Part shown: positions 26,196-34,177 of the stretch, piece by piece
How positions within the stretch are numbered: position 1 is the stretch's first letter
Layout of the letters: every line of letters begins with the position of its first letter
From: Anaeromicropila populeti
GTDB taxonomy: Bacteria > Bacillota > Clostridia > Lachnospirales > Lachnospiraceae
Reading direction: 5' to 3'
DNA length: 64,000 nt
NCBI RefSeq assembly: GCF_900112775.1
Contig: NZ_FOYZ01000016.1
Location: forward strand, 24,769 to 88,768
Made by a program: the position numbers and the translations under genes
Notes under the pieces: generated by a model
Told to the model about the DNA's origin: nothing
Seen by the model: only the letters and a program-made list of their open reading frames with translations
Databases searched by the model: none

Positions 26196-28275
26196 TAAAA
26201 AGGATAGTATAGCAGCTGCTATTACGGGCATTGGATTTCGTTTTCCTCAGGCAAAAACCCAGCAGGAGTTTTGGGAACATTTATGTGAACAAAAGGATTG
26301 TGTTGCAAAGGTTAGTGATAAAAGAAAAGGGTTAGCTGGAACTGTGCAGTGGAATGAATGGATAGGTGAACTGGAGGACATTGAATGCTTTGATGCAGAT
26401 TTTTTTGAAATAAACCATCAGGAAGCTGTTTTTATGGATCCTCAGCAAAGATTAATATTAGAAACGGCGTATGAGGCACTGGAAGATGCCGGATTAATTA
26501 CAGATGATAGCCAAGAACGTAATGTAGGAGTATTTTCTGGAATTAGTGCGAATACCTATTATCAGCTTGTAGTAAAGTATGTGGAACAATATGGGGTGGA
26601 AGAGGTTCCTGCAAAAACTATGGTCAATAATATGAGTAATATTATATCTGCATATATTTCACACCAGTACAATTTTACAGGGCCAGTTATGGCATTAGAT
26701 ACAGCATGTTCCTCTTTTATGGCAGCATTGCACTATGGAGTCAGGGGAATTAAGGAAGGCAGTTTGTCAGGTGCAGTGGTAGCCAGTTCTAATATATTAA
26801 CTACACCTATAGTGAGCCAGCTGGCACGTAAAGCCGGTATTATTTCTTCTACCAGCCATTGCAAAGTGTTTGATCAGGAAGCAGATGGTTCAGTTTTGGG
26901 GGAAGGCGTTATTGTAGTGTATGTGGAACCTTATGAAAATGCAGTAAAAGAGAACAAAAACATTTATGGAATCATTCGAGGGACAGCGTTAAATAATGAC
27001 GGGTATTCGTTAGGAATTATGGCACCAAATCCGAAAGGCCAATATGAAGTAATTGCTGCGGCATATGAGGATGCCGGTGTTCATCCTGATGAAATTGGTT
27101 ATATTGAAGCTCATGGTACAGGAACTACCATTGGAGATCCGATTGAAGTAAATGCATTATCTAAGGTATTTGCTAAAGACAAAGGAATTAGGAGTAGTAA
27201 AGTCGGTATTGGATCAGTAAAAACTAATTTAGGACATTTGCTTCCTGCTTCTGGAGGGGCAGGATTAATAAAAGTTCTACTTTGTTTAAAAAATAAAAAG
27301 TTAGTTCCAAGTCTGCATATGGATCAGGTGAATCCAGCGTTACAGATAGAAAAATCTCCTTTTTACATTGTGAGGGATGTGCAGCAGTGGCAGGTGGAAG
27401 GTCAGAATACCCGTAAGGCAGGAATCAGTTCTTTTGGCTTAGGAGGAACCAACACTCATATTGTTGTAGAGGAAGGAGGTTCAGTACCTGCCAATCAAAA
27501 TATTCAGAAAAAGCAGGAATTGCTTTTGTTGTCTGGCAAAACAGAGGATGCATTGAGCAGGCGGATTTCTCAAATGGAAAACATGCTAAAAGAAGAAACA
27601 GAAATAAATTTATATGATCTTTGTTATACCAGCAACAGGTATCGGAGACATTATGGTTTTCGCGCTGCTTGTCTAGTTACAGCAGAAGGGGTACAGATAA
27701 TAGCAAAAGGACAGTTTTTAAAAGAAAGAGCAGCAAAAATAAATATTTTTATTGGAGATATCATAAATGTAGAGGAGCATGAGAAACAAGAAAAATTGCT
27801 GCTGCATTGGTATTCTGTGATAAAAGCGGTTATGAAAAGCTGTGAGTCTGTTATTTCGGTTCATGGAATTTATTCAGGGCAGATACTTGCAGAGGTATTA
27901 CAAAATACAATAAGTTTATCTGCTGCTATAGAAATAATTAGACAGAAAAAATGGTCTGAACAAATTGAGTTAGAACAAAAATTATGGAAAAAGACAGATG
28001 TAATCCTGAGTTTTGGTATATCAGAGCAGGAGATTTACACCGATTATTATAGCCAAAGTAAGAAAAAAATACAAGTTATATATGTAGATCCTAGTGTAAA
28101 AGAAGAAAAACAAGAGCAATTGCCTTCTATATTAGGAAAAATGTATGCGAAGGGAGCTGGTTTTGTATGGAAATCTCTTTATCCAGATGGAACAGGACGC
28201 ATTATTCATTTGCCAGCATACCCATTTGAAAAAAAATCTTATTGGATTCATAACAAGAAGGGAGATATAAAATGA
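24145..28275 (+). CDS. Fatty acyl-AMP ligase-ACP-ketosynthase hybrid, 1376 aa
   Basis: The protein starts a lipopeptide chain: it adenylates a fatty acid, loads it on its own ACP and extends it by one ketide. Domain order is FAAL (1-590), ACP (S629), KS (688-1112), then a remnant AT and the post-AT linker LPAYPFEKKSYWI. It ends without an ACP; a free ACP gene overlaps its stop codon by 4 bases and completes the module. AAAAGGAGG precedes the start. The gene lies downstream of the elongating synthetase but should act first. It resembles the N-terminal half of iturin/mycosubtilin MycA, divided into separate proteins. Confidence 0.93.
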   Translation: MSEKAILYGKPLALPKEFHTLSEMILHISEKHPKKGLTYVNGSGQEDFITYRELVNGARRYLNVFRKKGIEAGQVMILVIDEPKEFYYTFWACVFGGIIAAPVTQPSSWEENSTGLIKLKKIWNILNKPKVVIEERQVKGYEQLKGYSDFKGFEYITTTELKSDEMAEIYKTDKDQVAFLQFSSGSTGIPKGVQLTSKNILTNNLACIESMELTEDDVAVTWLPHTHDMGLFGQHFIPMAAGSNIVVFSPFTFIRSPYLFMKKITEHKGTWFCSPNFGYDWMVKKVTEKQLETLDLSSLRITLNGAEPISTLVAKQFIEKFSKCGCKENVMFPSYGMAEATVGAAMPKVGSVMGIEKISRSKLIQNNIAVSVTEDSGYDTVEFVHEGQPIAETSIRIVDKTGKVLEENEVGEIQIKGASVTSGYYNCKELTEDTFVDGWLKTGDLGFITKGSLVVTGRIKDILFIRGQNYFAHDLEQTIYEAGMLQCGDLAFVGSFNSKLQEEELILFVKYRISQMKDFLQLRKSIKDRISGELQLEVKHVIPIKSIPKTTSGKLQRFELRKNYENGQYNELISKIDDVAHNIEGSRKSIVMPENELEEFLVAAWSEILQIPENTISVEDSFFVLGGNSVKAYQLLDKIETYKKCEYGFELLALCKTIRQISEYIEKFSKKPDTNENGKSTTAYKKDSIAAAITGIGFRFPQAKTQQEFWEHLCEQKDCVAKVSDKRKGLAGTVQWNEWIGELEDIECFDADFFEINHQEAVFMDPQQRLILETAYEALEDAGLITDDSQERNVGVFSGISANTYYQLVVKYVEQYGVEEVPAKTMVNNMSNIISAYISHQYNFTGPVMALDTACSSFMAALHYGVRGIKEGSLSGAVVASSNILTTPIVSQLARKAGIISSTSHCKVFDQEADGSVLGEGVIVVYVEPYENAVKENKNIYGIIRGTALNNDGYSLGIMAPNPKGQYEVIAAAYEDAGVHPDEIGYIEAHGTGTTIGDPIEVNALSKVFAKDKGIRSSKVGIGSVKTNLGHLLPASGGAGLIKVLLCLKNKKLVPSLHMDQVNPALQIEKSPFYIVRDVQQWQVEGQNTRKAGISSFGLGGTNTHIVVEEGGSVPANQNIQKKQELLLLSGKTEDALSRRISQMENMLKEETEINLYDLCYTSNRYRRHYGFRAACLVTAEGVQIIAKGQFLKERAAKINIFIGDIINVEEHEKQEKLLLHWYSVIKAVMKSCESVISVHGIYSGQILAEVLQNTISLSAAIEIIRQKKWSEQIELEQKLWKKTDVILSFGISEQEIYTDYYSQSKKKIQVIYVDPSVKEEKQEQLPSILGKMYAKGAGFVWKSLYPDGTGRIIHLPAYPFEKKSYWIHNKKGDIK
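26196..28272 (+). other. KS3 with vestigial AT of the loading protein
   Basis: KS3 is intact: C855 in DTACSSF, H990 in EAHGTGT and H1031 in NLGH, ending in FGLGGTNTHIVVEE. Residues about 1125-1330 keep the length and helical character of a reduced AT. The segment aligned with GHSxGE reads HGIYSGQ near a preserved LSAAIEII, so the nucleophile elbow is lost, and no second catalytic His region is visible. It therefore needs a trans-acting acyltransferase. Confidence 0.82.
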
Positions 28276-28520
28276 CAAAAGAAGAGATTATTGATTTTAT
28301 ACGAAGTGAAATAGGAGCTATATTAAAACAAGATCCAGAGGAAATAGATGAAGATGCAAATTTTTTAAAGGTTGGAGTTTCGTCTGTACAAGCATTAAAA
28401 ATTATTAACCGGCTGCGTAAAAGACTGGAAGTAGATATTAGCCCAGTTGCCATGTTTGAATATAAAACCATATCAGATTTTGCTGGATATTTAAGTGAAT
28501 GCAAGGCAGAAGAAGAATAA
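28272..28520 (+). CDS. Discrete ACP completing the FAAL-KS module
   Basis: An 82-aa carrier protein with the attachment site VGVSSVQAL, Ser38. Its ATG overlaps the stop of the FAAL-ACP-KS gene (ATGA), showing tight translational coupling. The KS protein lacks a downstream ACP, so this is the natural acceptor for the first extension and probably the substrate carrier for the aminotransferase. The GVSS form resembles ACPs that sit at the end of PKS modules. Confidence 0.9.
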   Translation: MTKEEIIDFIRSEIGAILKQDPEEIDEDANFLKVGVSSVQALKIINRLRKRLEVDISPVAMFEYKTISDFAGYLSECKAEEE

Positions 28521-28535
28521 GAAGGAGGTGTTTTT

Positions 28536-29678
28536 TTGGAACGAGACAATGTACAGGAAACTATAATAAAAGAAGCAGAATTATTTGTAAAAGAGGAAGT
28601 TCGTCCTTATGTGAATGAATTTGAAGAAAATCAGGGAATATCAAAAGAGCTAATAAAGAAAATGGCAGAAAAAGGGTATCTTGCGGCGCCGTTTCCGAAG
28701 GAGTATGGGGGATTAGAACTAGACCCAGTTTATTACGGTTTATTTACAGAAGTTTTTGGAAAAGCAAGTGATGCCACAAGAGCATTGATTACTGTACATA
28801 CTTCTCTTGTTGGTCAAACACTGCTTCGATTCGGAACCAGTGAACAGAAAGAGAAATGGCTGCCTAAGATGGCAAAGGGTGAAGTAATAGGAGCTTTTGG
28901 GCTGTCAGAACCAGAAACAGGTTCGGATGCGAAAAATGTGCAGACTACATGGGAAGAAAAAGAGGATTGTTATGTCATTAACGGTACAAAAAAATGGATT
29001 ACCTTTGGACATCTGGCAGATTTGTTTATTATAATTGCATCTAATCAAGGAAAAAGTACAGCATTTTTAGTGGAAAGATCTTTTGAAGGAGTTGAAACAA
29101 AACGTGTGGAAGGATTAATGGTGGCACGCACAACTTATCTGGCAGAGATTAGTCTGAATCAGGTTTGTATTCCAAAAGAAAATGTGCTGGGAAAAGTAAA
29201 TTATGGATTTGAATATATTGTGTCAGCGGCACTTGACTATGGAAGATACAGTATTGCTTGGGCTGGAGTAGGACTTGCCCAGGAGGCACTAGAAGCAATG
29301 GTTACATATTCCCGAAAGAGAGAACAATTTGGACAGAAATTAAGAAATTTTCAATTAGTAAGAGGAATGATAGGCGATGCAGTGACAAAAGTACATGCTG
29401 CCAGGGCATTGTGTGTGCGGGCTGGTGAATTAAGAAAAGAAAAGAACAAAGACGCTATTATTGAAACAACGATGTCTAAGTATTATACATCAAAGGTTGC
29501 AGTGGAAGTGACAAGTGATGCATTACAGGTTCATGGTGCCATTGGATTTACCAGCCAGTATCCAGTAGAAAGACTGTATCGAGAAGCAAAAGTGCTGGAG
29601 ATAATTGAAGGTTCCTCTCAAATGCAGCAGGAGATGATATCTGATTATGGTTTAATGCGGTATTTTAAAAGGAGGTAA
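28536..29678 (+). CDS. Acyl-CoA dehydrogenase family protein (FkbI-like)
   Basis: A 380-aa flavoprotein of the acyl-CoA dehydrogenase fold, with GAFGLSEPETGSDA and the C-terminal EIIEGSSQMQQ, where Glu358 takes the catalytic base position. In methoxymalonyl- and hydroxymalonyl-ACP pathways an FkbI-type member oxidises the aldehyde of a three-carbon ACP intermediate to the malonyl form. FkbH, FkbK and FkbJ equivalents a few genes downstream support that role. Desaturation of the fatty acyl chain is the main alternative. Start is TTG 28536 with GAAGGAGGTG just upstream. Confidence 0.88.
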   Translation: MERDNVQETIIKEAELFVKEEVRPYVNEFEENQGISKELIKKMAEKGYLAAPFPKEYGGLELDPVYYGLFTEVFGKASDATRALITVHTSLVGQTLLRFGTSEQKEKWLPKMAKGEVIGAFGLSEPETGSDAKNVQTTWEEKEDCYVINGTKKWITFGHLADLFIIIASNQGKSTAFLVERSFEGVETKRVEGLMVARTTYLAEISLNQVCIPKENVLGKVNYGFEYIVSAALDYGRYSIAWAGVGLAQEALEAMVTYSRKREQFGQKLRNFQLVRGMIGDAVTKVHAARALCVRAGELRKEKNKDAIIETTMSKYYTSKVAVEVTSDALQVHGAIGFTSQYPVERLYREAKVLEIIEGSSQMQQEMISDYGLMRYFKRR

Positions 29679-29681
29679 TAA

Positions 29682-30638
29682 ATGAAATATGCTATGTTAT
29701 TTCCAGGACAGGGATGTCAGTATATGGGGATGTGTAAAGAGCTGATTCAAGAATTTTCAGCAGCAAAAAAAATATTTGAAGAAGCAGATGAAGTATTAGG
29801 TTTTGGATTAACAAAACTTATGCTGCATGGAGATATGGAAACCACAACATTATCTGAAAATGCCCAGCCAGCAGTAGTGACAGCTAGTTATGCACTGTTC
29901 CGGGTTTTTGAAGAAGAAACAGGATTACAAGTAACAGATGGAATTGGTCATAGTCTTGGAGAAATTTCAGCTTTAACCGCCGCAGGTGCTATGTCATTTT
30001 CAGATGCTGTGTTATATGCCAGAAAAAGAGGAAGTCTGATGCAGAGTGCAGTTTGTGAAAAAAGGGGTAGAGCTGGTATTGTAGTTGATACAGAAGTAAA
30101 GGCACTTACTAAAATAGTAGATACAATTTGTGCTGAACATTTTGTTACAATTTCAGGATACAATTCCCCTAGACAGTTTATTGTAGCTGGAGAACAAAAG
30201 GCACTGCGTCTTTTAGATGATGCAGTAGAACAAGAAGGCGGGCAGTTTATACCGTTTCGTATGATGCCGATGAAAGCAGACGCACCATATCACACTATTT
30301 TAATGGATTACATAAAACCAGATTTGGAACAGGCATTACAAAGGATTACCTTTCAAAGACCAAAGTTTAATATTTGGTCCACAGTAACTGGGGAAGTCAT
30401 CCAGCCTGAGGACAATATTGCTGAAATATTAGGAAAACAGCTGATAACTCCAGTTCGCTGGATGCAGGTGTTGGAAAAGGTACATAAGGAAGGTGCAGAA
30501 TGTTTTGTTGATATTGGTCCAAATGAAATTAACCGGAATTTAGTAAAAGAAAACAAAACATTACCAGTTTGCTATGCTTTTGATAAGGAAGAAGACAAAA
30601 AAGTTATTTTAACTATGGCGAAAGAGGGAGGAAATTAA
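29682..30638 (+). CDS. Trans-acting acyltransferase (FabD/FenF-like)
   Basis: A 318-aa stand-alone acyltransferase. It has PGQGCQ (Cys instead of the common Ser), GHSLGE with nucleophile S91, R116 in the KRG motif that binds the extender carboxylate in malonyl transferases, and APYH with catalytic His204 where malonyl enzymes usually have a GAFH/HAFH-type motif. It probably acylates the two modules whose own ATs have decayed. The changed pocket and the neighbouring hydroxymalonyl-ACP genes suggest it may use ACP-bound hydroxymalonyl, as ZmaF does in zwittermicin A. Malonyl-CoA remains possible, as for FenF in mycosubtilin. Confidence 0.88.
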   Translation: MKYAMLFPGQGCQYMGMCKELIQEFSAAKKIFEEADEVLGFGLTKLMLHGDMETTTLSENAQPAVVTASYALFRVFEEETGLQVTDGIGHSLGEISALTAAGAMSFSDAVLYARKRGSLMQSAVCEKRGRAGIVVDTEVKALTKIVDTICAEHFVTISGYNSPRQFIVAGEQKALRLLDDAVEQEGGQFIPFRMMPMKADAPYHTILMDYIKPDLEQALQRITFQRPKFNIWSTVTGEVIQPEDNIAEILGKQLITPVRWMQVLEKVHKEGAECFVDIGPNEINRNLVKENKTLPVCYAFDKEEDKKVILTMAKEGGN

Positions 30639-30639
30639 A

Positions 30640-31968
30640 ATGGAGCAAGCTCTTAGTAAAATGCAGGAATATAATCAAAGAGTAAAAAAGCTCCTGCCAG
30701 GAGGAGTTCATTATAATTTTAATCTTCCATGGGAGGAAACACCGATTCATTTTGTAAAGGCTAAAAAAAGCCGCGTCTGGGATATGAATGGCAAGGAATA
30801 TTTGGACTTATATGCAAGGTTTGGTGCATTTATTGTTGGCCATGGAAATGAAGAATATAATGAAAGTTTAAAAGAAACCATTGACCGGGTTCTTTCTGTG
30901 AGTCATTTTGATTTAGATGCAGAAGCACTAGAATTAATTGCTCAATTTATTCCTTCTGCTGAAATGATACGTTTTGGATTGTCTGGAACTGAAATTGTAC
31001 AAAATGCGCTTCGTCTTGCCAGGGCATATACAGGAAAAAACAGATTTGTTCGTTTTATAGGGCATTATCATGGAAATGCAGATAATATTATGGGTGGTAA
31101 GCCGGTAAATAAAGAAGAACCAGTTCCTTCTGATTACAAAGGAGATTTAAAAGGTACGGAAGGAAGGGCAAAGGACATATTAGAAAATCAATCCTATCTG
31201 ATTCCCTGGAATGATGACCAGGTATTAGAAGATTTGCTGATTCGTAAAGGTGATGAGATAGCAGCGGTAATTATGGAACCAGTTTGTGTCAATGGGGGAA
31301 GTGTTATGCCTGCGCCAGAATATTTAAAGAAGGTAAGAAGCTTATGCGACCAATATCAGGTTGTATTAATCTTTGATGAAATTATAACAGGCTTTCGTAT
31401 GGGAATTGGTGGAGCACAAAAAGAATTTGGCGTAACGCCTGATCTGACCACATTGGGTAAAGCAATTGCAGGTGGCGGTGTACCAGTTTCTGCACTGGCA
31501 GGAAAAAAAGAGATTATGCAGCTCTTAGTTGATAAAAAAGTAGTTCATGCAGGTACCTTTAACGGATATCCTCTTGGAACTGCTGCGGTTAAATCAACCC
31601 TTGAGATGTTAAGCAGGAATCAAGGAGAAGCTATTGTAAAAATGAATAAAAGAGCAACTGATATATATCAGATTATGAAAGCAGAAGCAGATAAAGTGGG
31701 ACTTCCGCTTACGATACAAGGACCTTGTGGATGTGCGGCTTATCACTGCACAAATAAGGAGTTAGAGAATCCTTCGCAGTATTCTTTCGATATTATGTCA
31801 TTGGATATTATATTAAATACTAATCTTGCAAAAAATGGAATACTTGTTTCTAGTATTTCCAGATTGTATCCAAATATTTCACTGGATCAAGAGGATGTAG
31901 ACTGGTTCCGCAGTCATGTGAAACAAGCATTAGAAGAAACAAAAGAATTATATGATGAAATGATGTAA
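30640..31968 (+). CDS. PLP-dependent class III aminotransferase (GSA-like)
   Basis: A 442-aa fold-type I PLP enzyme similar to glutamate-1-semialdehyde aminotransferases. The PLP lysine is K274 in TLGKAIAGG, with IFDEIITGFR (cofactor Asp) about 25 residues earlier. AMT domains of this class in MycA and ItuA aminate beta-keto acyl-ACP. Here the enzyme is free-standing, next to the free AT and downstream of the FAAL-KS-ACP set, so it plausibly installs a beta-amino group on the fatty acyl ketide. Housekeeping HemL is less likely, given the context. Confidence 0.88.
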   Translation: MEQALSKMQEYNQRVKKLLPGGVHYNFNLPWEETPIHFVKAKKSRVWDMNGKEYLDLYARFGAFIVGHGNEEYNESLKETIDRVLSVSHFDLDAEALELIAQFIPSAEMIRFGLSGTEIVQNALRLARAYTGKNRFVRFIGHYHGNADNIMGGKPVNKEEPVPSDYKGDLKGTEGRAKDILENQSYLIPWNDDQVLEDLLIRKGDEIAAVIMEPVCVNGGSVMPAPEYLKKVRSLCDQYQVVLIFDEIITGFRMGIGGAQKEFGVTPDLTTLGKAIAGGGVPVSALAGKKEIMQLLVDKKVVHAGTFNGYPLGTAAVKSTLEMLSRNQGEAIVKMNKRATDIYQIMKAEADKVGLPLTIQGPCGCAAYHCTNKELENPSQYSFDIMSLDIILNTNLAKNGILVSSISRLYPNISLDQEDVDWFRSHVKQALEETKELYDEMM

Positions 31969-31985
31969 TGATAAGGAGGGATAAA

Positions 31986-32837
31986 ATGCAGCAAAAAGTA
32001 ATTGCAATTGTTGGAGCAGGAGTAATGGGAGCAGCCACTGCGCTGGATGTTGCTTGGTATGGAAATCAAGTTTTGTTAAAAGATATATCCACAGATATTT
32101 TAGAGCAGGCAAAAAAAATGATTAAAAAAGAATATCGTTCTGCCTGTATGCTGAAAAAGGAATATTGTGCTGTTAAGTTTGATGAAATAATAAGTAGAAT
32201 TTCATTGCAGGATACTTATGATAATTTTGATAAAGCAGATTTGGTAATTGAAAATATTTGTGAAAACATTAATAAAAAGAAGGAAGTATACATGGAGCTT
32301 AAGGAAGCATGTAGAAAAGATGTAATATATATGTTAAATACAAGCTGTATTTCTATAACAAAATTAGCATCTTATTTACCAGATTCTACAAGAGTAATTG
32401 GTACACATTTAATGAATCCTGTTCCTTTAAAAACAATGGTAGAAGTAATTAGGGGATATCATACTTCACATGAAACAGAAGAAAAGGTAATGGATTTTTT
32501 AAAAAGTTTAGGAAAATCTCCTATTACAATTGATGATTTACCTGGTTTTGTTTCAAATCGTCTGTCACACCTTTTTATGAATGAAGCAGCTTATATTGTG
32601 CAAGATGGAATTGCAACTCCTGAACAGGTTGACGCTATTATGAAGCAAGGTTTCAGTCATAAAGCCGGTCCTTTAGAAACAGCAGATTTAATTGGACTGG
32701 ATACGGTAGTAGATTCATTAGAAATTTTGTATCAAAGTTATCAGGATCCAAAATTCAGATGTTGTCCATTGTTAAGAAAAATGGTAGATGCTGGACTTTT
32801 GGGACGTAAGAGTGGAAGGGGATTTTACAAATATTAA
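31986..32837 (+). CDS. 3-hydroxyacyl-CoA dehydrogenase family protein (FkbK-like)
   Basis: A ~283-aa NAD-dependent dehydrogenase with the Rossmann motif VGAGVMG at the N-terminus, the conserved NTSCISI and GTHLMNPVPL segments, and the helical C-terminal domain. FkbK-type members oxidise the primary alcohol of glyceryl-ACP on the way to hydroxymalonyl-ACP. The next two genes are FkbH and the matching ACP, which favours this over fatty acid oxidation. ATG 31986 is chosen because AAGGAGGG at 31973-31980 is directly upstream; the ATG at 31968 overlaps the preceding stop and has no ribosome site. Confidence 0.9.
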   Translation: MQQKVIAIVGAGVMGAATALDVAWYGNQVLLKDISTDILEQAKKMIKKEYRSACMLKKEYCAVKFDEIISRISLQDTYDNFDKADLVIENICENINKKKEVYMELKEACRKDVIYMLNTSCISITKLASYLPDSTRVIGTHLMNPVPLKTMVEVIRGYHTSHETEEKVMDFLKSLGKSPITIDDLPGFVSNRLSHLFMNEAAYIVQDGIATPEQVDAIMKQGFSHKAGPLETADLIGLDTVVDSLEILYQSYQDPKFRCCPLLRKMVDAGLLGRKSGRGFYKY

Positions 32838-32849
32838 AGGGAGGTACCT

Positions 32850-33884
32850 ATGGAAAAAGATGTAGAAATTAAATGTGTTGTATGGGATTTAGATAATACC
32901 ATTTGGCAAGGGGTATTAATGGAAGGCAGCAATGTTTCACTAATGCCAGAGATTAATGAAATCATTAAAACATTAGACAGCAGAGGGATTTTACAAGCTA
33001 TTGCAAGTAAAAATGACTATGAACTTGCAATAGAAAAATTAAGAGAACTGGGTCTGGAGGAGTATTTCATTTATCCTGAAATCCATTGGGATGCAAAATC
33101 CTTTTCTATAGCCAATATACAAAAAAATATAAACATTGGAATGAATACGATTCTTTTTGTGGATGATCAGGAATTTGAGCTGGAAGAGGTGCAGACTGCA
33201 CATCCAGAGGTTACTTGTATTCATGCAAAAGAATATAAAAAGCTGTTAGATAATCCAAGACTGAACCCTCGTTTTATTACCGTTGATTCTGCCCGTAGAA
33301 GAAAAATGTATCAGGATGACTACATAAGAAAACAGGCAGAGAAAGAATATAAAGGACCTTCAAATGCATTTTTAGCTACACTAAATATGAAATTTACAAT
33401 TAGTGAAGCGGGAGAAGAGGATTTAAAAAGAGCGGAGGAGCTTACGGTAAGAACTAATCAGCTGAATGCAACAGGGGTAACCTATAGTTATGAAGAATTG
33501 AATGTGATTAGAAAATCCAGTCAACATAAACTGCTGGTCTGTGAACTGGAAGACAAGTATGGCACCTATGGAAAAATAGGATTGGCATTAATTCATATGC
33601 TGGAAGACCACTGGAAGCTGGAAATGATGCTGATGTCCTGTCGTGTAGTATCAAGAGGAGTGGGAACGGTCCTTTTAAGTTATATTATGAAGGAAGCAAA
33701 GAAGCAAAATAAATATTTACTGGCAGATTTTCGTGATACAGGAAGAAACCGTATGATGAATGTCAGTTTCCGCTTTGCAGGTTTTCAGGAAAAATTCTCA
33801 GATGGACAAGGAACCTATGTGTTAGAAAACAATCTGGAAAATATACAAGAATACCCAGATTATATAGAGCTTTATATAAAATAA
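32850..33884 (+). CDS. FkbH-like glyceryl-ACP synthase/phosphatase
   Basis: A 344-aa two-domain protein: an N-terminal HAD domain with VVWDLDNTIW (D13, D15) and FVDDQEFE, and a C-terminal GNAT-fold-like half. FkbH enzymes take D-1,3-bisphosphoglycerate, remove phosphate and load the glyceryl unit on a dedicated ACP, the committed step to methoxy- or hydroxymalonyl-ACP. The ACP immediately downstream has the matching signature. This is the diagnostic gene of the extender cassette. Confidence 0.93.
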   Translation: MEKDVEIKCVVWDLDNTIWQGVLMEGSNVSLMPEINEIIKTLDSRGILQAIASKNDYELAIEKLRELGLEEYFIYPEIHWDAKSFSIANIQKNINIGMNTILFVDDQEFELEEVQTAHPEVTCIHAKEYKKLLDNPRLNPRFITVDSARRRKMYQDDYIRKQAEKEYKGPSNAFLATLNMKFTISEAGEEDLKRAEELTVRTNQLNATGVTYSYEELNVIRKSSQHKLLVCELEDKYGTYGKIGLALIHMLEDHWKLEMMLMSCRVVSRGVGTVLLSYIMKEAKKQNKYLLADFRDTGRNRMMNVSFRFAGFQEKFSDGQGTYVLENNLENIQEYPDYIELYIK

Positions 33885-33909
33885 AAATATACTTTTTTGG
33901 AGGTTAATC

Positions 33910-34161
33910 ATGGAATTTAAAAATGAAATACGGGAATTTATAGGGGAAAATTTATTAATTGATGATGAAAATGTGACATTTACAGATGATGACAATTATT
34001 TTCAGATGGGATTTGTAAATTCATTATTTGCTATGAAATTAGTAGATTTTGTAGAACAAAAATTTGACTTTGAAATTGAAAATGATGAGTTAGACATTAA
34101 AAATTTTAGTACCATTAATAATTTAGTGGAATTAATTCAAAAAAAACTAAAAAATAAATAA
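33910..34161 (+). CDS. FkbJ-type ACP for glyceryl/hydroxymalonyl extender
   Basis: An 83-aa carrier whose attachment site is MGFVNSLFAMKLV, Ser38. The G-x-V-N-S-L-F-A form is typical of ACPs that receive glycerate in FkbJ/ZmaD-type pathways and differs from the LGLDS form of the cluster's other ACPs. TTGGAGG lies 8 bases ahead of the start. It is the likely carrier on which the FkbK- and FkbI-like enzymes work and from which the free AT takes the extender. Confidence 0.9.
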   Translation: MEFKNEIREFIGENLLIDDENVTFTDDDNYFQMGFVNSLFAMKLVDFVEQKFDFEIENDELDIKNFSTINNLVELIQKKLKNK

Positions 34162-34177
34162 ATATTGGGAGGAACAA

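Noticed and set aside
30640..31968. Reading the aminotransferase as housekeeping hemL
   Set aside because: No other tetrapyrrole gene is present, and it lies within the AT/ACP/extender gene run, so a beta-amination role fits better. Not fully excluded.
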